Shown piece by piece: positions 12,001 through 20,445 of a stretch of DNA of 52,239 nucleotides (position 1 is the first letter of the stretch; each line of letters opens with the position of its first letter). The stretch comes from TMED8 sp038125725 (GTDB lineage Bacteria; Pseudomonadota; Alphaproteobacteria; Rhodospirillales; Casp-alpha2). The notes beneath the pieces were generated by a model. It searched no databases. It was not told the origin of the DNA and saw only the letters and a program-made list of their open reading frames with translations. A program made the position numbers and the translations under genes. Location of the stretch: the NCBI GenBank assembly GCA_038125725.1, contig JAYPEK010000029.1:1-52239 (forward strand). The letters run 5' to 3'.

Positions 12001-14593
12001 TTTCAGCTCGGTCTCCGGTTGGGGTAGTGAGGTTTCGGTGGTCAACAACCAGATGGCCATCGGACACGATGAATCGGCTTCCAAGACGTTTGATTTCGGC
12101 GCCGAACACGCAGGCCAAACAGTCACCATTTCCTTCGATACGGATGCGTTCGGCAGCTGGGACGAGTCTGGATATTATGCCGACTACTTCCAGGTCACTG
12201 CCAACGGCGAGCAATTGCTCAATACCGTGGAAGGTGACGCAACTTCCTACTCGCTGACTGCGACGCTGGATGAAAACGGCCAGCTGCAGTTGAACCTCGC
12301 CAACAACACCACGGCTTCCGATGAAGGCATGTATGTCGACAATCTGGTGATCGCTGCCGGCGACGATTGGGAAACCTCGTTGGCGACCGCGACTGGCGAC
12401 GTGGAACCGGACCCGGCCGGCATGGTGTTCGACCTCGACATCACGTCAGGCCTCACCGATACGGACGGTTCGGAGACGCTGTCGATTACCGTCGCCGACC
12501 TGCCGGAAGGCGCCGAGCTCAGCGCCGGCACCGACAACGGCGACGGCACCTGGACGCTGCAAGCCGGCGACCTGGACGGCCTGCAGATGACGGTCCCGGC
12601 CGATGCCGGCGATTTCGACCTGGCGATCAGCGCCACCGCGACGGAAAACGACGGCGATACCAACACGGTCTCCGTCACGACCTCGGTCTCGCCGCCGGAT
12701 CTGGTGGCCGACGACCCGACGCTGACCACCTCCGCCGCGTCCGGCGAGGAAGACCGCGCCATTGCGCTCTCCATCGATGCCGGCCTCACCGACACCGACG
12801 GTTCCGAGACGCTGTCGATCACCATCTCCGACGTGCCGGATGGCGCCGTCCTGAGCGCCGGCACCGACAATGGCGACGGCACCTGGACGCTTTCGGCGGA
12901 CGATCTCGACGGCCTGACCATCACGCCGGCCGAAAACTCCGACGCCGACTTCACGCTTGGCGTCTCCGCCACCACGACGGAAAGCTCCACCGGAGACACA
13001 TCCACCGTGACGTCGAGCGTCGACGTCTCGGTCGATGCCGTGGCCGACGCGGCCGAACTGACCGTCAGCCTCGGCTCCGCGACGGAAGTGGGTGGGGGTG
13101 CACAGCCTGTATCCTATTGGAAGCTGGACGAGGATTGGGGCGGTAGCACGCTCACCGATTCCGTCGGCGACAACGACAGCACGCCGGTCAACACATTGAA
13201 AACCAACAATGAAACGGGTGTGTTCGATGGTGCGGCCGAGTTCTCCGGCGGCGGCAAGAGCTACAACGAGGAATACATCGAGGTCGATCACTCGGCCGAC
13301 CTGAAGCCCGACAACGGCGCCCTGACGCTGTGGTTCAACGCCGACGACATCGGCGGGCGCAACTGCCTGGCGTCTTCCGATGCCAGCGGCAATGAAAGCG
13401 GCGGCCACTTCGGTCTCTGGGTCGAGAACGGCCAGATCCACTTGCGCATGCAGGGCGACAACTCCGAGGGCGAGACCAATATCTACGGCGGCAGCGTCAG
13501 CACCGACGAATGGAACCAGGTCACCGTGACCTGGGGCGACAGTGGCGCCAAGATTTACCTGAACGGCGAGTTGGTCGGTTCCGACGACAACTGGACTCGG
13601 GGCCTCGAAGGCAACGAGAACCCGTGGACCTTCGGCGCCAACCAGTGGTCCAGCAGCGAAGGCGAAGCGAACGACATGACCGACTTCTTCAACGGTCACA
13701 TGGACGATATCGCCATCTACGACACGCAGTTGGACGCCGACGATGTCGCCGGGTTGTTCGATAACGGCGTGCAGGCGGAAATGGACTCGGGTGGCGACAT
13801 CTCGTTGCAGTATCCGCTCGATATCACCGCCAATCTGACCGATACGGACGGGTCCGAATCGGTCGCCATCACCATCGAGGGCCTGCCGGACGGCGCGGAA
13901 CTCTCCGCCGGTACCGACAATGGCGACGGCACCTGGACGCTCGATTCCGCCGACCTCGACGACCTCACGGTTACCGTGCCGGAGGGCTCCGACGACTTCC
14001 TGCTGTCGGTCAGCGCCACCACCACCGATACCGGCGGCGATACCCGCACGGTGACCGAATCGGTGCAGGTGGATGTCGGTTCCGACGGCTTCGATGCCGG
14101 CACCACCGGCACCGAAGGCGCCGATACCATCACCGGTACGTCGGGTGACGACGTGATCTCCGGCATGGGCGGTGACGACAACATCGATGCCGGCGCCGGG
14201 GACGATACCGTGCTCGGCGGTGCCGGCGACGACACCATCGACGGCGGCGAAGGCAACGACCTGATCGAGGGTGGCGAAGGCAACGACGTCATCGACAGTG
14301 GCGCCGGCGACGACGACGTCATGGGCGGTGCCGGTGATGACTTGTTCATCTTCGGTTCCGGCGACGGCGCCGACTACTTCCACGGCGGCGACGGCTGGTC
14401 CGATACCATCCAGATCGACGGCGTTGACGGCGGCCCGGGCGCCGACTCCGGTTGGGCCATGCAGGTGGACGAGGGCGTCGGCTACACCCAGACCGAAAAC
14501 GGCATTGAGTTCGACGCCGAGGCCTCCGGTGTCATCACCCTCGACGACGGCTCCGAACTGACCTTCGACGGCGTCGAGAAGTTGGAGTGGTAA
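3099..14593 (+). CDS. Giant RTX adhesin, type I secreted (interrupted by assembly gap)
   Basis: One gene is read across the 100-N gap: merging the 55-nt duplicated flanks (8932-8986 = 9087-9141) joins the two frames exactly and gives 11340 nt, about 3779 residues. The start is taken at ATG 3099; GTG 3075 is in frame. Domains in order: an acidic then Pro/Glu-rich N-terminus (to about residue 200); about 25 beta-sandwich repeats of roughly 90-110 residues with consensus parts EDTAIxLDI, TDTDGSETLS, IPDGAVL, SAGTDNGDGTWTL and FTLxVSxTTTE, resembling VCBS/cadherin-like adhesin repeats; three inserted modules; a LamG-like domain (13088-13770); RTX nonapeptides (14106-14390); and a C-terminus ending FDGVEKLEW, as in type I secretion substrates. 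It has no Sec signal. No LapG-type TAAG site is seen near the N-terminus. The ABC exporter is not in the window. Expected role is calcium-stabilised surface attachment. Confidence 0.92.
6981..7628 (+). repeat. Super-repeat copy 1 (about 648 bp)
   Basis: A two-domain block (one flavour B plus one flavour A repeat) that recurs almost unchanged at 9688-10336. The stretches from SVTISDIPDGAVLMSGGQ through the VDPGQLADLSITPP part, and the VAAVDDEVAGSTLDV linker, are identical at the protein level. Confidence 0.75.
8337..8852 (+). other. Inserted non-repeat module in the adhesin
   Basis: About 170 residues interrupt the repeat array. They contain SNPPGFGVSGD, ELIVTFDEDVSSVDVSFAW, HYEFYQDGVKVGEGTIEGG and FDQIVFTAPGDGDDF, a pattern of short beta strands ending in a strand that matches the last strand of many carbohydrate-binding-like jelly rolls. 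It occurs once. A ligand-binding role is inference. Confidence 0.6.
8987..9086. other. Assembly gap of 100 Ns
   Basis: Exactly 100 Ns. The 55 nt before (8932-8986) and after (9087-9141) are identical, base for base, and together reach both contig ends. This is what a de Bruijn assembler leaves at a branching repeat when k is 55. The true insert may be nothing (contigs overlap) or additional repeat units; the N count carries no length information. Confidence 0.95.
9688..10336 (+). repeat. Super-repeat copy 2 (about 648 bp)
   Basis: Partner of 6981-7628. The two copies lie on either side of the assembly gap, so misassembly or recombination between them would change the gene by about 2.7 kb while keeping it in frame. 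Confidence 0.75.
10615..11022 (+). other. Inserted jelly-roll-like module, copy 1
   Basis: About 135 residues beginning GDTLLSDDFSGG and ending DNLQISAGDDWE. The module includes TFDFGAEHAGQTVTISFDYD, an aromatic segment (WEESGYYQDYF), and closes with the DN-x-I strand typical of carbohydrate-binding-like beta sandwiches. A diverged second copy lies at 11976-12375. Confidence 0.6.
11976..12375 (+). other. Inserted jelly-roll-like module, copy 2
   Basis: Begins GDTLESDDFSSVSGWG and ends VDNLVIAAGDDWE. It keeps the FGAEHAGQTVTISFD core and the SGYYADYFQVTANGE segment of copy 1 while the rest has diverged, so the two modules arose by duplication together with a flanking repeat domain. Confidence 0.6.
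13088..13770 (+). other. LamG / concanavalin-like domain in the adhesin
   Basis: About 225 residues with the usual order of the LamG-like jelly roll: SYWKLDEDWGG with a following SVGDND, VFDGAAEFSGG, YIEVDHSADLKPDNGALTLW, the central GHFGLWVENGQIHLRM, then EWNQVTVTWGDSGAKIYLNG and the closing GHMDDIAIYDTQLDADDV. This domain commonly binds glycans and is a likely ligand-binding head near the C-terminus. Confidence 0.8.
14106..14390 (+). repeat. RTX nonapeptide calcium-binding repeats
   Basis: At least eight GGxGxDxxx-type units in a row (for example AGDDTVLGGAGDDTIDGG, then GEGNDLIEGG), followed by the aromatic break ADYFHGGDGW. These fold into a calcium-filled parallel beta roll once outside the cell. 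Together with the C-terminal LEW end they mark the protein as a type I secretion substrate. Confidence 0.93.
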
Positions 14594-14601
14594 TGCCGCA
14601 A

Positions 14602-14632
14602 TTCCGGGCCGCGGGTTAGCCCCGGCCCGGAA
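14602..14632. terminator. Hairpin between convergent genes (likely bidirectional terminator)
   Basis: TTCCGGGCCG (14602-14611) pairs with CGGCCCGGAA (14623-14632) around an 11-nt loop. There is no long U tract. It sits just after the adhesin stop and contains the stop codon of the converging decarboxylase gene. Confidence 0.55.
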
Positions 14633-15797
14633 CGGCGCATCGTCTGGCGAAATCCTGGAATGTGAAGCGGCGCTCCAGCGTCAATCCCTCGGCCTCGGAA
14701 TGGCTGTAGAGGCTGGGTAGGTTGACGCCGTTGAACCAGTTCGACTGGCCGTGCGTGTAAGCGCCGGCCTTTTCGAAACTGAGCGTCTGTCCCACCTGTA
14801 GCGGCTGCTTGAAGCCATAGGTGCCGAACACGTCGCCGGCCAGGCAACTGGCGCCGGCCAGCATATAGACGTGCTTGCCACCGATGCCGGCGTCGTGCAC
14901 GGGCGGTTGGAACTGGAAGGTGAGCACGTCCGGCATGTGGCTGACGGACGTATCGAGCACCGCGACGGGCAGGGTATCGCCCTGGAAGATGTCGACCACG
15001 CGGGTGACGATTCTGGCCGCGGCCTGCACCATGCCGGACCCGGGTTCGATAACGAATTCCAGTCCGAACTTCCGGTCCAGTTTTTCCAGCCGGTCGACGA
15101 AAGCATTGGAGCGGAACACCTTGTCGAAGACATAGCCGCCGCCCAGGTTGAACCAGCGCACCTGGTGCATGAGGGCGGGAATGGCGCGCTCCATCAGCGA
15201 CAGCGTCTTGGCCAGCCCCTGAAACGAGACGTTGCCGGTGGCGGTGTGGATGTGTAGGCCCTGGATCGCGGCGAAGGCGTCCGGCTCACTTGCATAAGCT
15301 TCGGCCAGGGCCGTCATCGGCACGCCCAGGCGGGAGTTTTCGCGGCACGGGTCGGTGCGGAAGTCGGGCACGATGGAATGCCCCGGATTGACGCGAATCG
15401 ATTGAACAACATGGCTTTTTAGGCGCGGACCCAGCGTCCGCATCTGGCCCAGCGAATTAAAGGACACATGGTCGCAGTAGCGGTTGACGGCGGCGACCTG
15501 GTCGGGCGCCAGGGCGGGCGAGGTGATGGAAACATCACCGGCCGCTCCCAGCACCTGGCGCGACAGCCTGGCCTCGAACGGCGACGAGCAGGCGAATCCG
15601 TCGATCCCGGGCGCCAGGCGCTTGAGCACGCCGTGCACGGCAGCCGCCTTGATGGAATAATAGAGCCGGCCACCGAACCGGTCGGAAAAGGTCCGCATGG
15701 CCGCGAGCCGCGCATCGAGCACGTCGAGGTCCCAGACCTGGGCGGGCGTGGCGACTTCGGCGTCGATGCGGCGTCGGATGTCAACGGGGCGTGTCAT
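14616..15797 (-). CDS. nspC: NspC-like carboxynorspermidine/carboxyspermidine decarboxylase (PLP fold type III)
   Basis: A 393-residue protein. Family marks in order: TPAQVWDLDVLDARL at the N-terminus, the PLP lysine in YYSIKAA (K50), a FACSSPFEARL segment, HVSFNSLGQM, IRVNPGHS with SRLGVP, the LHIHTATG His, the FNLGGGY phosphate loop, VIEPGSGM, DTSVSHMPDVL and the active-site cysteine segment CLAGDVFGTYGF. This order fits carboxynorspermidine decarboxylase better than ornithine or diaminopimelate decarboxylases. NspC usually sits beside carboxy(nor)spermidine dehydrogenase; here no such gene is nearby and a different PLP enzyme is divergently transcribed 41 bp away, so the substrate may differ. 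The family assignment is firm, the substrate is not. Confidence 0.85.
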   Translation of the reverse strand: MTRPVDIRRRIDAEVATPAQVWDLDVLDARLAAMRTFSDRFGGRLYYSIKAAAVHGVLKRLAPGIDGFACSSPFEARLSRQVLGAAGDVSITSPALAPDQVAAVNRYCDHVSFNSLGQMRTLGPRLKSHVVQSIRVNPGHSIVPDFRTDPCRENSRLGVPMTALAEAYASEPDAFAAIQGLHIHTATGNVSFQGLAKTLSLMERAIPALMHQVRWFNLGGGYVFDKVFRSNAFVDRLEKLDRKFGLEFVIEPGSGMVQAAARIVTRVVDIFQGDTLPVAVLDTSVSHMPDVLTFQFQPPVHDAGIGGKHVYMLAGASCLAGDVFGTYGFKQPLQVGQTLSFEKAGAYTHGQSNWFNGVNLPSLYSHSEAEGLTLERRFTFQDFARRCAVPGRG

Positions 15798-15838
15798 GGC
15801 TGGGCTCGTCTGGCACTATTCAGGCCCCAAGGATAGGT

Positions 15839-17404
15839 ATGCGGTCCGTGACATTGCAACGCCAGCCTGAAGAAAATCTGACTGCCGGGGCGTCGGAACT
15901 GCGGCGCCTGCGGGCCTTGGCCGGCACCGTCGAGGCCATGCTGCAGGCGGCGGACGCGCTCGTGGACTGGCGGGCGGCGGCGGATGCGCTGGCGGCGGAG
16001 GCCGACCTGGAAAGCCTGGCTGGCGAGCGCGCCCTCGACGATTTGGCATTCCGGCTGCGCGAGCGCTGGCTGGCCCTGGCGCATGAGGCGACGCGCGGCT
16101 ATCTGATGGCGCCGCCGCACGAGCAGCATAAGTTCATGCCCTCGGGCACCCGCTTCCAGTTCGACTACGAACGCTCCAGCCGGCCGGAAATCCTTGAACG
16201 GCGCGGCCTCGAAGGCGCGCCGCCGGCACCCGGCTGGCGCGGCGCCTGCCGGCTGTTTTCGAGCGGCATGTCCGCCATCGCCGCCCTGGTCAACGTCTGC
16301 TGCGCCAGGCTCAAGGGGCCGAAACCGGAAACGCCGGTACAGCTCGACATGTTCGGCGGCTATTTCGAGACCTGGCGGCTGTTGGATACCGTGTACGATG
16401 CGGTGCTGCGGGTCGATTACCTGAAATCGACCGCGCAACTGAACCAGCGCGTGGCGGTGGGGGGAACCGACGTCCTTGTCCTGGAACCGGTCGCCTACGA
16501 TTGGGACATGACCGTCTTCGACCGGGACGCCTTCGCGGACGCCTGGCGTGCCGCCGGTGCCGACCACCCGAAGCTTGTCATTGTCGATACCTCGCTGACA
16601 GGGCACGCCTTCGGCTTCGACGACCTTGTCCCGGCCTTCGGCGACAATCCGCCCTGGACGGTGGTGTTCGTGCGCTCGGGCCTGAAACTGGACCAGGAAG
16701 GGCTCGAGCTTTCCAACGCCGGTGTCGCCCATGTCTACGTGCCGGAAGCGGGTTCGCCGGTGCATCTGGAACGGCTGCTGGAGCGTCTCAACGTCTATCG
16801 TTCGATCACCGGTGGCGGCTTGACGGTCAACCAGCAGGCCGCCCTGGAGGCGCCCTGGTTCCTGGACGGCGAACGATTCGGCGATCACGCCGGGCGGGTG
16901 TTCGCCAATAACGCGGCGCTGGCCAGGGCGATCAGGCTCGAGGGCGGCGTGTTTTCGCGGGTCAACCATCCCGTTCTCTCCGCCATGTCGGAAACCCCCT
17001 GGGCGGTGGCGCCCTTCGTGGTGCTGCACCTGGCCGATGACGACGTCGGGCGATTGGGGAAACTGGTCGCCATTATCGCGCATGAGGTCCGCGAGCGCGG
17101 CCTGCAACTCGATCTCGGCTCCAGCTTCGGATTTCGCGGAAACCGCTTCGAGGTCATTCGCCCCTTGGTGCAGATTCGGGAACATGGCGAAAGCGCGGGC
17201 TTGCTGAAGATCGCCATGGGGGCGCGGCCGGGCCCGTCGAAACCGGCCATTGCCGAACTGGTGAACGAGCTCGCCGCCTACCGCGACTGGCAGGCGCTGG
17301 CCGATGCCTACGCGGGCGTGCCGGCCTACGCCAAGGGGAGTTTCGGGGTCTATGAGCCGGTGCCGCGGAAACCCTATCGGAATGGGGGCCAGATCGGCGG
17401 CTGA
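15839..17404 (+). CDS. PLP-dependent fold-type I enzyme of unknown reaction
   Basis: The start at ATG 15839 is chosen because of an AAGGATAGG ribosome-binding site just upstream; this gives 521 residues. The sequence follows the Cys/Met-metabolism or aminotransferase plan: a cofactor-binding segment RLFSSGMSAIAAL (about residue 140), MFGGYFET, a Asp at about 250 in VIVDTSLTGHAFGFDDL that would contact the PLP ring nitrogen, and the likely Schiff-base lysine at about 283 in VVFVRSGLKLDQ. About 120 mostly helical N-terminal residues precede this core and are not part of the standard fold. I do not recognise the family. Divergent pairing with a NspC-like decarboxylase suggests both act on the same amino-acid-derived pathway, which is inference. 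Confidence 0.65.
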   Translation: MRSVTLQRQPEENLTAGASELRRLRALAGTVEAMLQAADALVDWRAAADALAAEADLESLAGERALDDLAFRLRERWLALAHEATRGYLMAPPHEQHKFMPSGTRFQFDYERSSRPEILERRGLEGAPPAPGWRGACRLFSSGMSAIAALVNVCCARLKGPKPETPVQLDMFGGYFETWRLLDTVYDAVLRVDYLKSTAQLNQRVAVGGTDVLVLEPVAYDWDMTVFDRDAFADAWRAAGADHPKLVIVDTSLTGHAFGFDDLVPAFGDNPPWTVVFVRSGLKLDQEGLELSNAGVAHVYVPEAGSPVHLERLLERLNVYRSITGGGLTVNQQAALEAPWFLDGERFGDHAGRVFANNAALARAIRLEGGVFSRVNHPVLSAMSETPWAVAPFVVLHLADDDVGRLGKLVAIIAHEVRERGLQLDLGSSFGFRGNRFEVIRPLVQIREHGESAGLLKIAMGARPGPSKPAIAELVNELAAYRDWQALADAYAGVPAYAKGSFGVYEPVPRKPYRNGGQIGG

Positions 17405-17446
17405 TGGGCATTTCCTTGGCCGCCGGGCTGCATTAACGTGAGCGCC

Positions 17447-17803
17447 ATGTCAGAGACATCCATCTACCACATGTGCCGCGCCGACGAATGGGCGGCCGCG
17501 CAAGCATCCGGCAGCTATCCCGGTTCCAGCCAGGATGTCGCCGACGGTTTCATTCATTTTTCCACCGGTGCCCAGGTGCGCGAAAGCGCCGCCAAGCACC
17601 GCGCCGGCCAGGACGGATTGATGCTGCTGACGGTCGATCCCGCGAAGCTTGGCGACGCGCTCAAGTGGGAACCCTCGCGCGGTGGGCAGTTGTTCCCGCA
17701 TCTCTACGGCGCGCTGCCGGCGGATGCGGTGCTGCGGGCCGATCCGTTGCCGCTGGGTGCCGACGGCCTGCATCTGTTTCCGGACCACGTAAGCGATGGC
17801 TGA
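17447..17803 (+). CDS. DUF952 family protein
   Basis: About 118 residues. It matches DUF952 throughout: IYHMCRADEW at the start, the GFIHFSTGAQV block, MLLTVDPAKL, LKWEPSRGG and the FPHLYGALPADAV block. The family is soluble and has no defined role. ATG 17447 is preferred; GTG 17438 is possible. The 3' end overlaps pyrD by 8 bp, so the two are translationally coupled and co-transcribed, an arrangement that links this uncharacterised family to pyrimidine synthesis only by position. Confidence 0.88.
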   Translation: MSETSIYHMCRADEWAAAQASGSYPGSSQDVADGFIHFSTGAQVRESAAKHRAGQDGLMLLTVDPAKLGDALKWEPSRGGQLFPHLYGALPADAVLRADPLPLGADGLHLFPDHVSDG

Positions 17804-18854
17804 TCTCTATTGCCTGGCCCGGCCTGTGCTGTTCACGCTCGACGCGGAGCGCGCCCACGGCCTCGCCATCCGCGCCCTGAAACTGGGGCTGGCGCGTGGC
17901 GATGGCACCGCCGATCCCGACATTCTCGGTCAGACGCTCTGGGGGCTCCGGTTCGCCAACCCCATTGGGCTGGCAGCCGGTTTCGACAAGAACGCCGAGG
18001 TGCCGGACGCCGTGCTGGCCACCGGCTTCGGTTTCACCGAGGTTGGCTCGATCACGCCGCGTCCGCAACCCGGCAATCCGCGCCCGCGGCTGTTCCGTCT
18101 GGTCGAAGACCGCGCCGTCGTCAACCGCATGGGCTTCAACAACGAGGGCCTGGACGCGGCGCGCCGCCGTCTTCAAGCGCGTGCCGGAAAAGGGGGCGGG
18201 CCTGTCGGCGTCAACCTTGGCAAGAACAAGGACACCGAGAACGCCGTCGATGACTACCTCTTGGGCGTCGAAGGGCTTGGCCCCCATGCCGATTACCTGG
18301 TGGTCAATGTCTCGTCGCCGAATACGCCCGGCCTGCGCGCGCTGCAAGGGAAGGGGCCTTTGCGCGAACTGCTGCAACTGGTGCGCAAGGCCGTCGATGG
18401 GCTGGCGAACAAGCCGCCGTTATTGCTCAAGGTAGCCCCCGATCTCACCGACGAGGACAAGGCCGATATTGCCGAGGTGGCGTTGGAAACCGGCCTCGAC
18501 GGGTTGATCGCCACCAACACCACCATCGAGCGTCCGGAAAGCCTGAAGGGCGCGGCCAGGGGCGAGACGGGGGGCTTGAGCGGCGCGCCCCTGATGCAGA
18601 TGTCGACCCGCGTTTTGGCGGATTTCTACCGCCTGACCGATGGCAAGCTGCCGCTGATCGGTGTCGGCGGCGTGGCGTCCGGGGCCGATGCCTACGCCAA
18701 GATCAGGGCCGGCGCCACACTGGTGCAACTCTACTCCGGCCTGGTTTACGGCGGGCCTGGCATGGTCGGGCGCATCAAGCGTGACCTCGCGGCGTTGTTG
18801 CGGCGCGACGGGTTTTCCTCTGTTACCGAAGCCATCGGCGCCGATTTCCGCTAG
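17796..18854 (+). CDS. pyrD: Dihydroorotate dehydrogenase (quinone), class 2
   Basis: A 352-residue membrane-associated flavoenzyme that oxidises dihydroorotate to orotate with quinone as acceptor. Class 2 marks: an amphipathic N-terminal helix pair (YCLARPVLFTLDAERAHGLA) that forms the quinone tunnel, the FMN/substrate segments AAGFDKNAEV, GSITPRPQPGNPRPRLFR, VVNRMGFNNEG, the catalytic-serine strand VVNVSSPNTPGL, LLKVAPDLTDED, ATNTT and the FMN phosphate loop GVGGVASGADAYAKI. Length is typical. The ATG overlaps the end of the DUF952 gene. Confidence 0.97.
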   Translation: MADLYCLARPVLFTLDAERAHGLAIRALKLGLARGDGTADPDILGQTLWGLRFANPIGLAAGFDKNAEVPDAVLATGFGFTEVGSITPRPQPGNPRPRLFRLVEDRAVVNRMGFNNEGLDAARRRLQARAGKGGGPVGVNLGKNKDTENAVDDYLLGVEGLGPHADYLVVNVSSPNTPGLRALQGKGPLRELLQLVRKAVDGLANKPPLLLKVAPDLTDEDKADIAEVALETGLDGLIATNTTIERPESLKGAARGETGGLSGAPLMQMSTRVLADFYRLTDGKLPLIGVGGVASGADAYAKIRAGATLVQLYSGLVYGGPGMVGRIKRDLAALLRRDGFSSVTEAIGADFR

Positions 18855-18903
18855 GGGCGGATAGGGGTTTGCCATCCCGTACCGTTCCGCTACCATCCCG
18901 CCC

Positions 18904-19542
18904 ATGGACCCGATTACCAAGCTCACAGACGGCTACAAGACCTTCCGCGGCGGCGACTTCGAGGCCCGGCGCGATACTTATGAGGACCTCGTCGACCAGG
19001 GCCAGAAGCCCAAGGTGGCGCTGATCGCCTGTTCGGATTCGCGCGTCGATCCGGCCATCGTGCTGCAGGCCGATCCGGGTGACCTGTTCATCGTGCGCAA
19101 TGTCGCCAACCTGGTGCCGCCGCACGAGATCGAGGGCAACTACCACGGCACCAGCGCGGCGCTGGAATTCGCCGTGCAGCACCTGAACGTCGAACACGTC
19201 ATCGTCCTGGGCCATGCCCATTGCGGCGGCATCCGCTCGATGTTCAAGCAAATGGAAGCCGACACCGACGGTAACTTTTTCATCCAGCCCTGGATGAGCC
19301 TGGTGAAATCCGCCTATCTGCGGGTCGAGGGCACCATGCCGGACGCGCCCGAGGAGGTGAAGGCCAAGGCTTGCGAACAGGCCGCCGTGCTGGTGTCGTT
19401 GGAGAACCTGATGACCTTCCCCTTCATCCGCGAGCGGGTGGCGGCGAGGGAACTGCGCCTTCACGGCTGGCACATCGATATCCGCAGTTGCGAATTGCAG
19501 CTCTACGATCCCGTCGGGCAGATCTTCCAGCCTGTCGTCTAG
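18904..19542 (+). CDS. Beta-class carbonic anhydrase
   Basis: A 212-residue enzyme for reversible hydration of CO2. Zinc ligands and the Asp-Arg dyad are visible: ACSDSRVDP (first Cys, Asp, Arg), and VLGHAHCGGI (His and second Cys) about 60 residues later, with the usual FIVRNVANLVPP and YHGTSAALEFAV segments between them. The full set of ligands suggests an active enzyme. There is no signal peptide. No clear Shine-Dalgarno sequence precedes the ATG. It follows pyrD by 49 bp and could share its transcript. Confidence 0.95.
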   Translation: MDPITKLTDGYKTFRGGDFEARRDTYEDLVDQGQKPKVALIACSDSRVDPAIVLQADPGDLFIVRNVANLVPPHEIEGNYHGTSAALEFAVQHLNVEHVIVLGHAHCGGIRSMFKQMEADTDGNFFIQPWMSLVKSAYLRVEGTMPDAPEEVKAKACEQAAVLVSLENLMTFPFIRERVAARELRLHGWHIDIRSCELQLYDPVGQIFQPVV

Positions 19543-19548
19543 CCGCGC

Positions 19549-19695
19549 TCAGGCGTCTTTTTTCTCGGAAGTTTCCGGCTCTGGTGCCGGCGCCGGTTCG
19601 GCCGCCGTGCCTCTCGCGGCCTGTTCGTCGTATTCCTTCAGGATCCGCTTCCGTTCCTTCCAGTTGGCGTAGATTTTCATGATAGTCAGGAACAA
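19549..19695 (-). CDS. Small basic/acidic protein, 48 residues
   Basis: A short frame on the minus strand between the carbonic anhydrase and the DsbA-like gene. A TTG at 19695 is preceded by GGAGG with 8-nt spacing; an in-frame ATG follows at 19680. The product starts FLTIMKIYANWKERKRILKE, a hydrophobic tip followed by a charged amphipathic helix, and ends in an Ala/Pro/Glu-rich tail (EPAPAPEPETSEKKDA). The ribosome-binding site, the amphipathic design and the position in an otherwise empty 250-bp gap support it as a real gene. The function is unknown. Confidence 0.55.
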   Translation of the reverse strand: MFLTIMKIYANWKERKRILKEYDEQAARGTAAEPAPAPEPETSEKKDA

Positions 19696-19796
19696 GGCTT
19701 GGCCCTCCGATTGCGCGGGCGGACCCTAGCACGCGGCGGGCGGGCGGGAAACCGTCGGCGATTGACCGCCGCCCGGTGCCGCCGGATACTTCCCGC

Positions 19797-20420
19797 ATGT
19801 CCAGCGAACCCACCTCCGTCGACTTCTTCTATGGCATCGGCAGCCGCTATTCCTACCTGGCGTCTACGCAGATCGCGGCGCTGGAGCGCGATACCGGCTG
19901 CCGGGTCAACTGGCGGCCGCTCTATAGCGGCAAGTTGATCGCCATGACCGGCGCCAACCCGTTCGCCGGCAATGCCGTCTCGACCCAGTACCTGCGCGAC
20001 TACCGCGAAAAGGACGCCGCGCGCTGGGCGGCGTACTTGGGCGTCCCTTACCTGGAGCCGCCCGCCGAGTTCATCCACGACCCCGCCGTCCCCAACAAGC
20101 TGGCGCTCGCCTGCACGGCGGCGGCGCGCTTAAGAGACGCGGCGGCCATGAGCCGTCGGCTGTTTTCCATGGTCTTCGCCGAACCTGATCCCGACGCCTC
20201 GGACGAAAGCCTCGCTGAGCGCGCCCGGGAGGCCGGCTACGACCGCGCTCATTTCCTCGACGCCTTGGGCGCCCCCGAAACCGCCGCCGCCCTCGACGCC
20301 ACCACGCAGGAAGCCCACGACCGCGGCGCCTTCGGCGTCCCGACCTTTTTCATCGGCGACGAACTCTTTTGGGGGAATGACCGGCTGGTGTTGGTTCGGG
20401 ATCATTTGGCGCGCCATTAG
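19797..20420 (+). CDS. DsbA-fold protein, 2-hydroxychromene-2-carboxylate isomerase-like
   Basis: About 207 residues from ATG 19797. The N-terminus SVDFFYGIGSRYSYLAS matches the start of HCCA isomerase / GST-kappa-like proteins, where a Ser (here in GSRYSY) replaces the CxxC of DsbA and binds glutathione. The helical insert follows, and the domain closes with the cis-Pro block GVPTFFIGDELFWGNDRL, diagnostic of this thioredoxin subfamily. There is no signal peptide, so it is cytoplasmic. Members act in naphthalene catabolism but most bacterial copies have unknown substrates; no aromatic degradation genes are adjacent. Confidence 0.88.
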   Translation: MSSEPTSVDFFYGIGSRYSYLASTQIAALERDTGCRVNWRPLYSGKLIAMTGANPFAGNAVSTQYLRDYREKDAARWAAYLGVPYLEPPAEFIHDPAVPNKLALACTAAARLRDAAAMSRRLFSMVFAEPDPDASDESLAERAREAGYDRAHFLDALGAPETAAALDATTQEAHDRGAFGVPTFFIGDELFWGNDRLVLVRDHLARH

Positions 20421-20445
20421 CCAGGAGCGGACCTCACGCCCCACC

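Larger units (their letters stand above)
3699..14090 (+). repeat. Array of ~25 adhesin repeats of about 300 bp, two flavours
   Basis: I count about 17 repeats carrying the SAGTDNGDGTWTL signature (flavour A) and about eight carrying MSGGQEITVTNGVAE (flavour B) at the same place in the domain. The flavours are interleaved rather than grouped. Both share the TDTDGSETLS and ITPP parts. Third-position differences show the copies are old, except for one recent-looking duplicated block (see the 648-bp pair). Confidence 0.85.

Noticed and set aside
3699..14090. Regularly spaced repeats that might be mistaken for a CRISPR or satellite array
   Set aside because: The period is about 300 bp, in frame, with amino-acid-level conservation; they are protein domain repeats.
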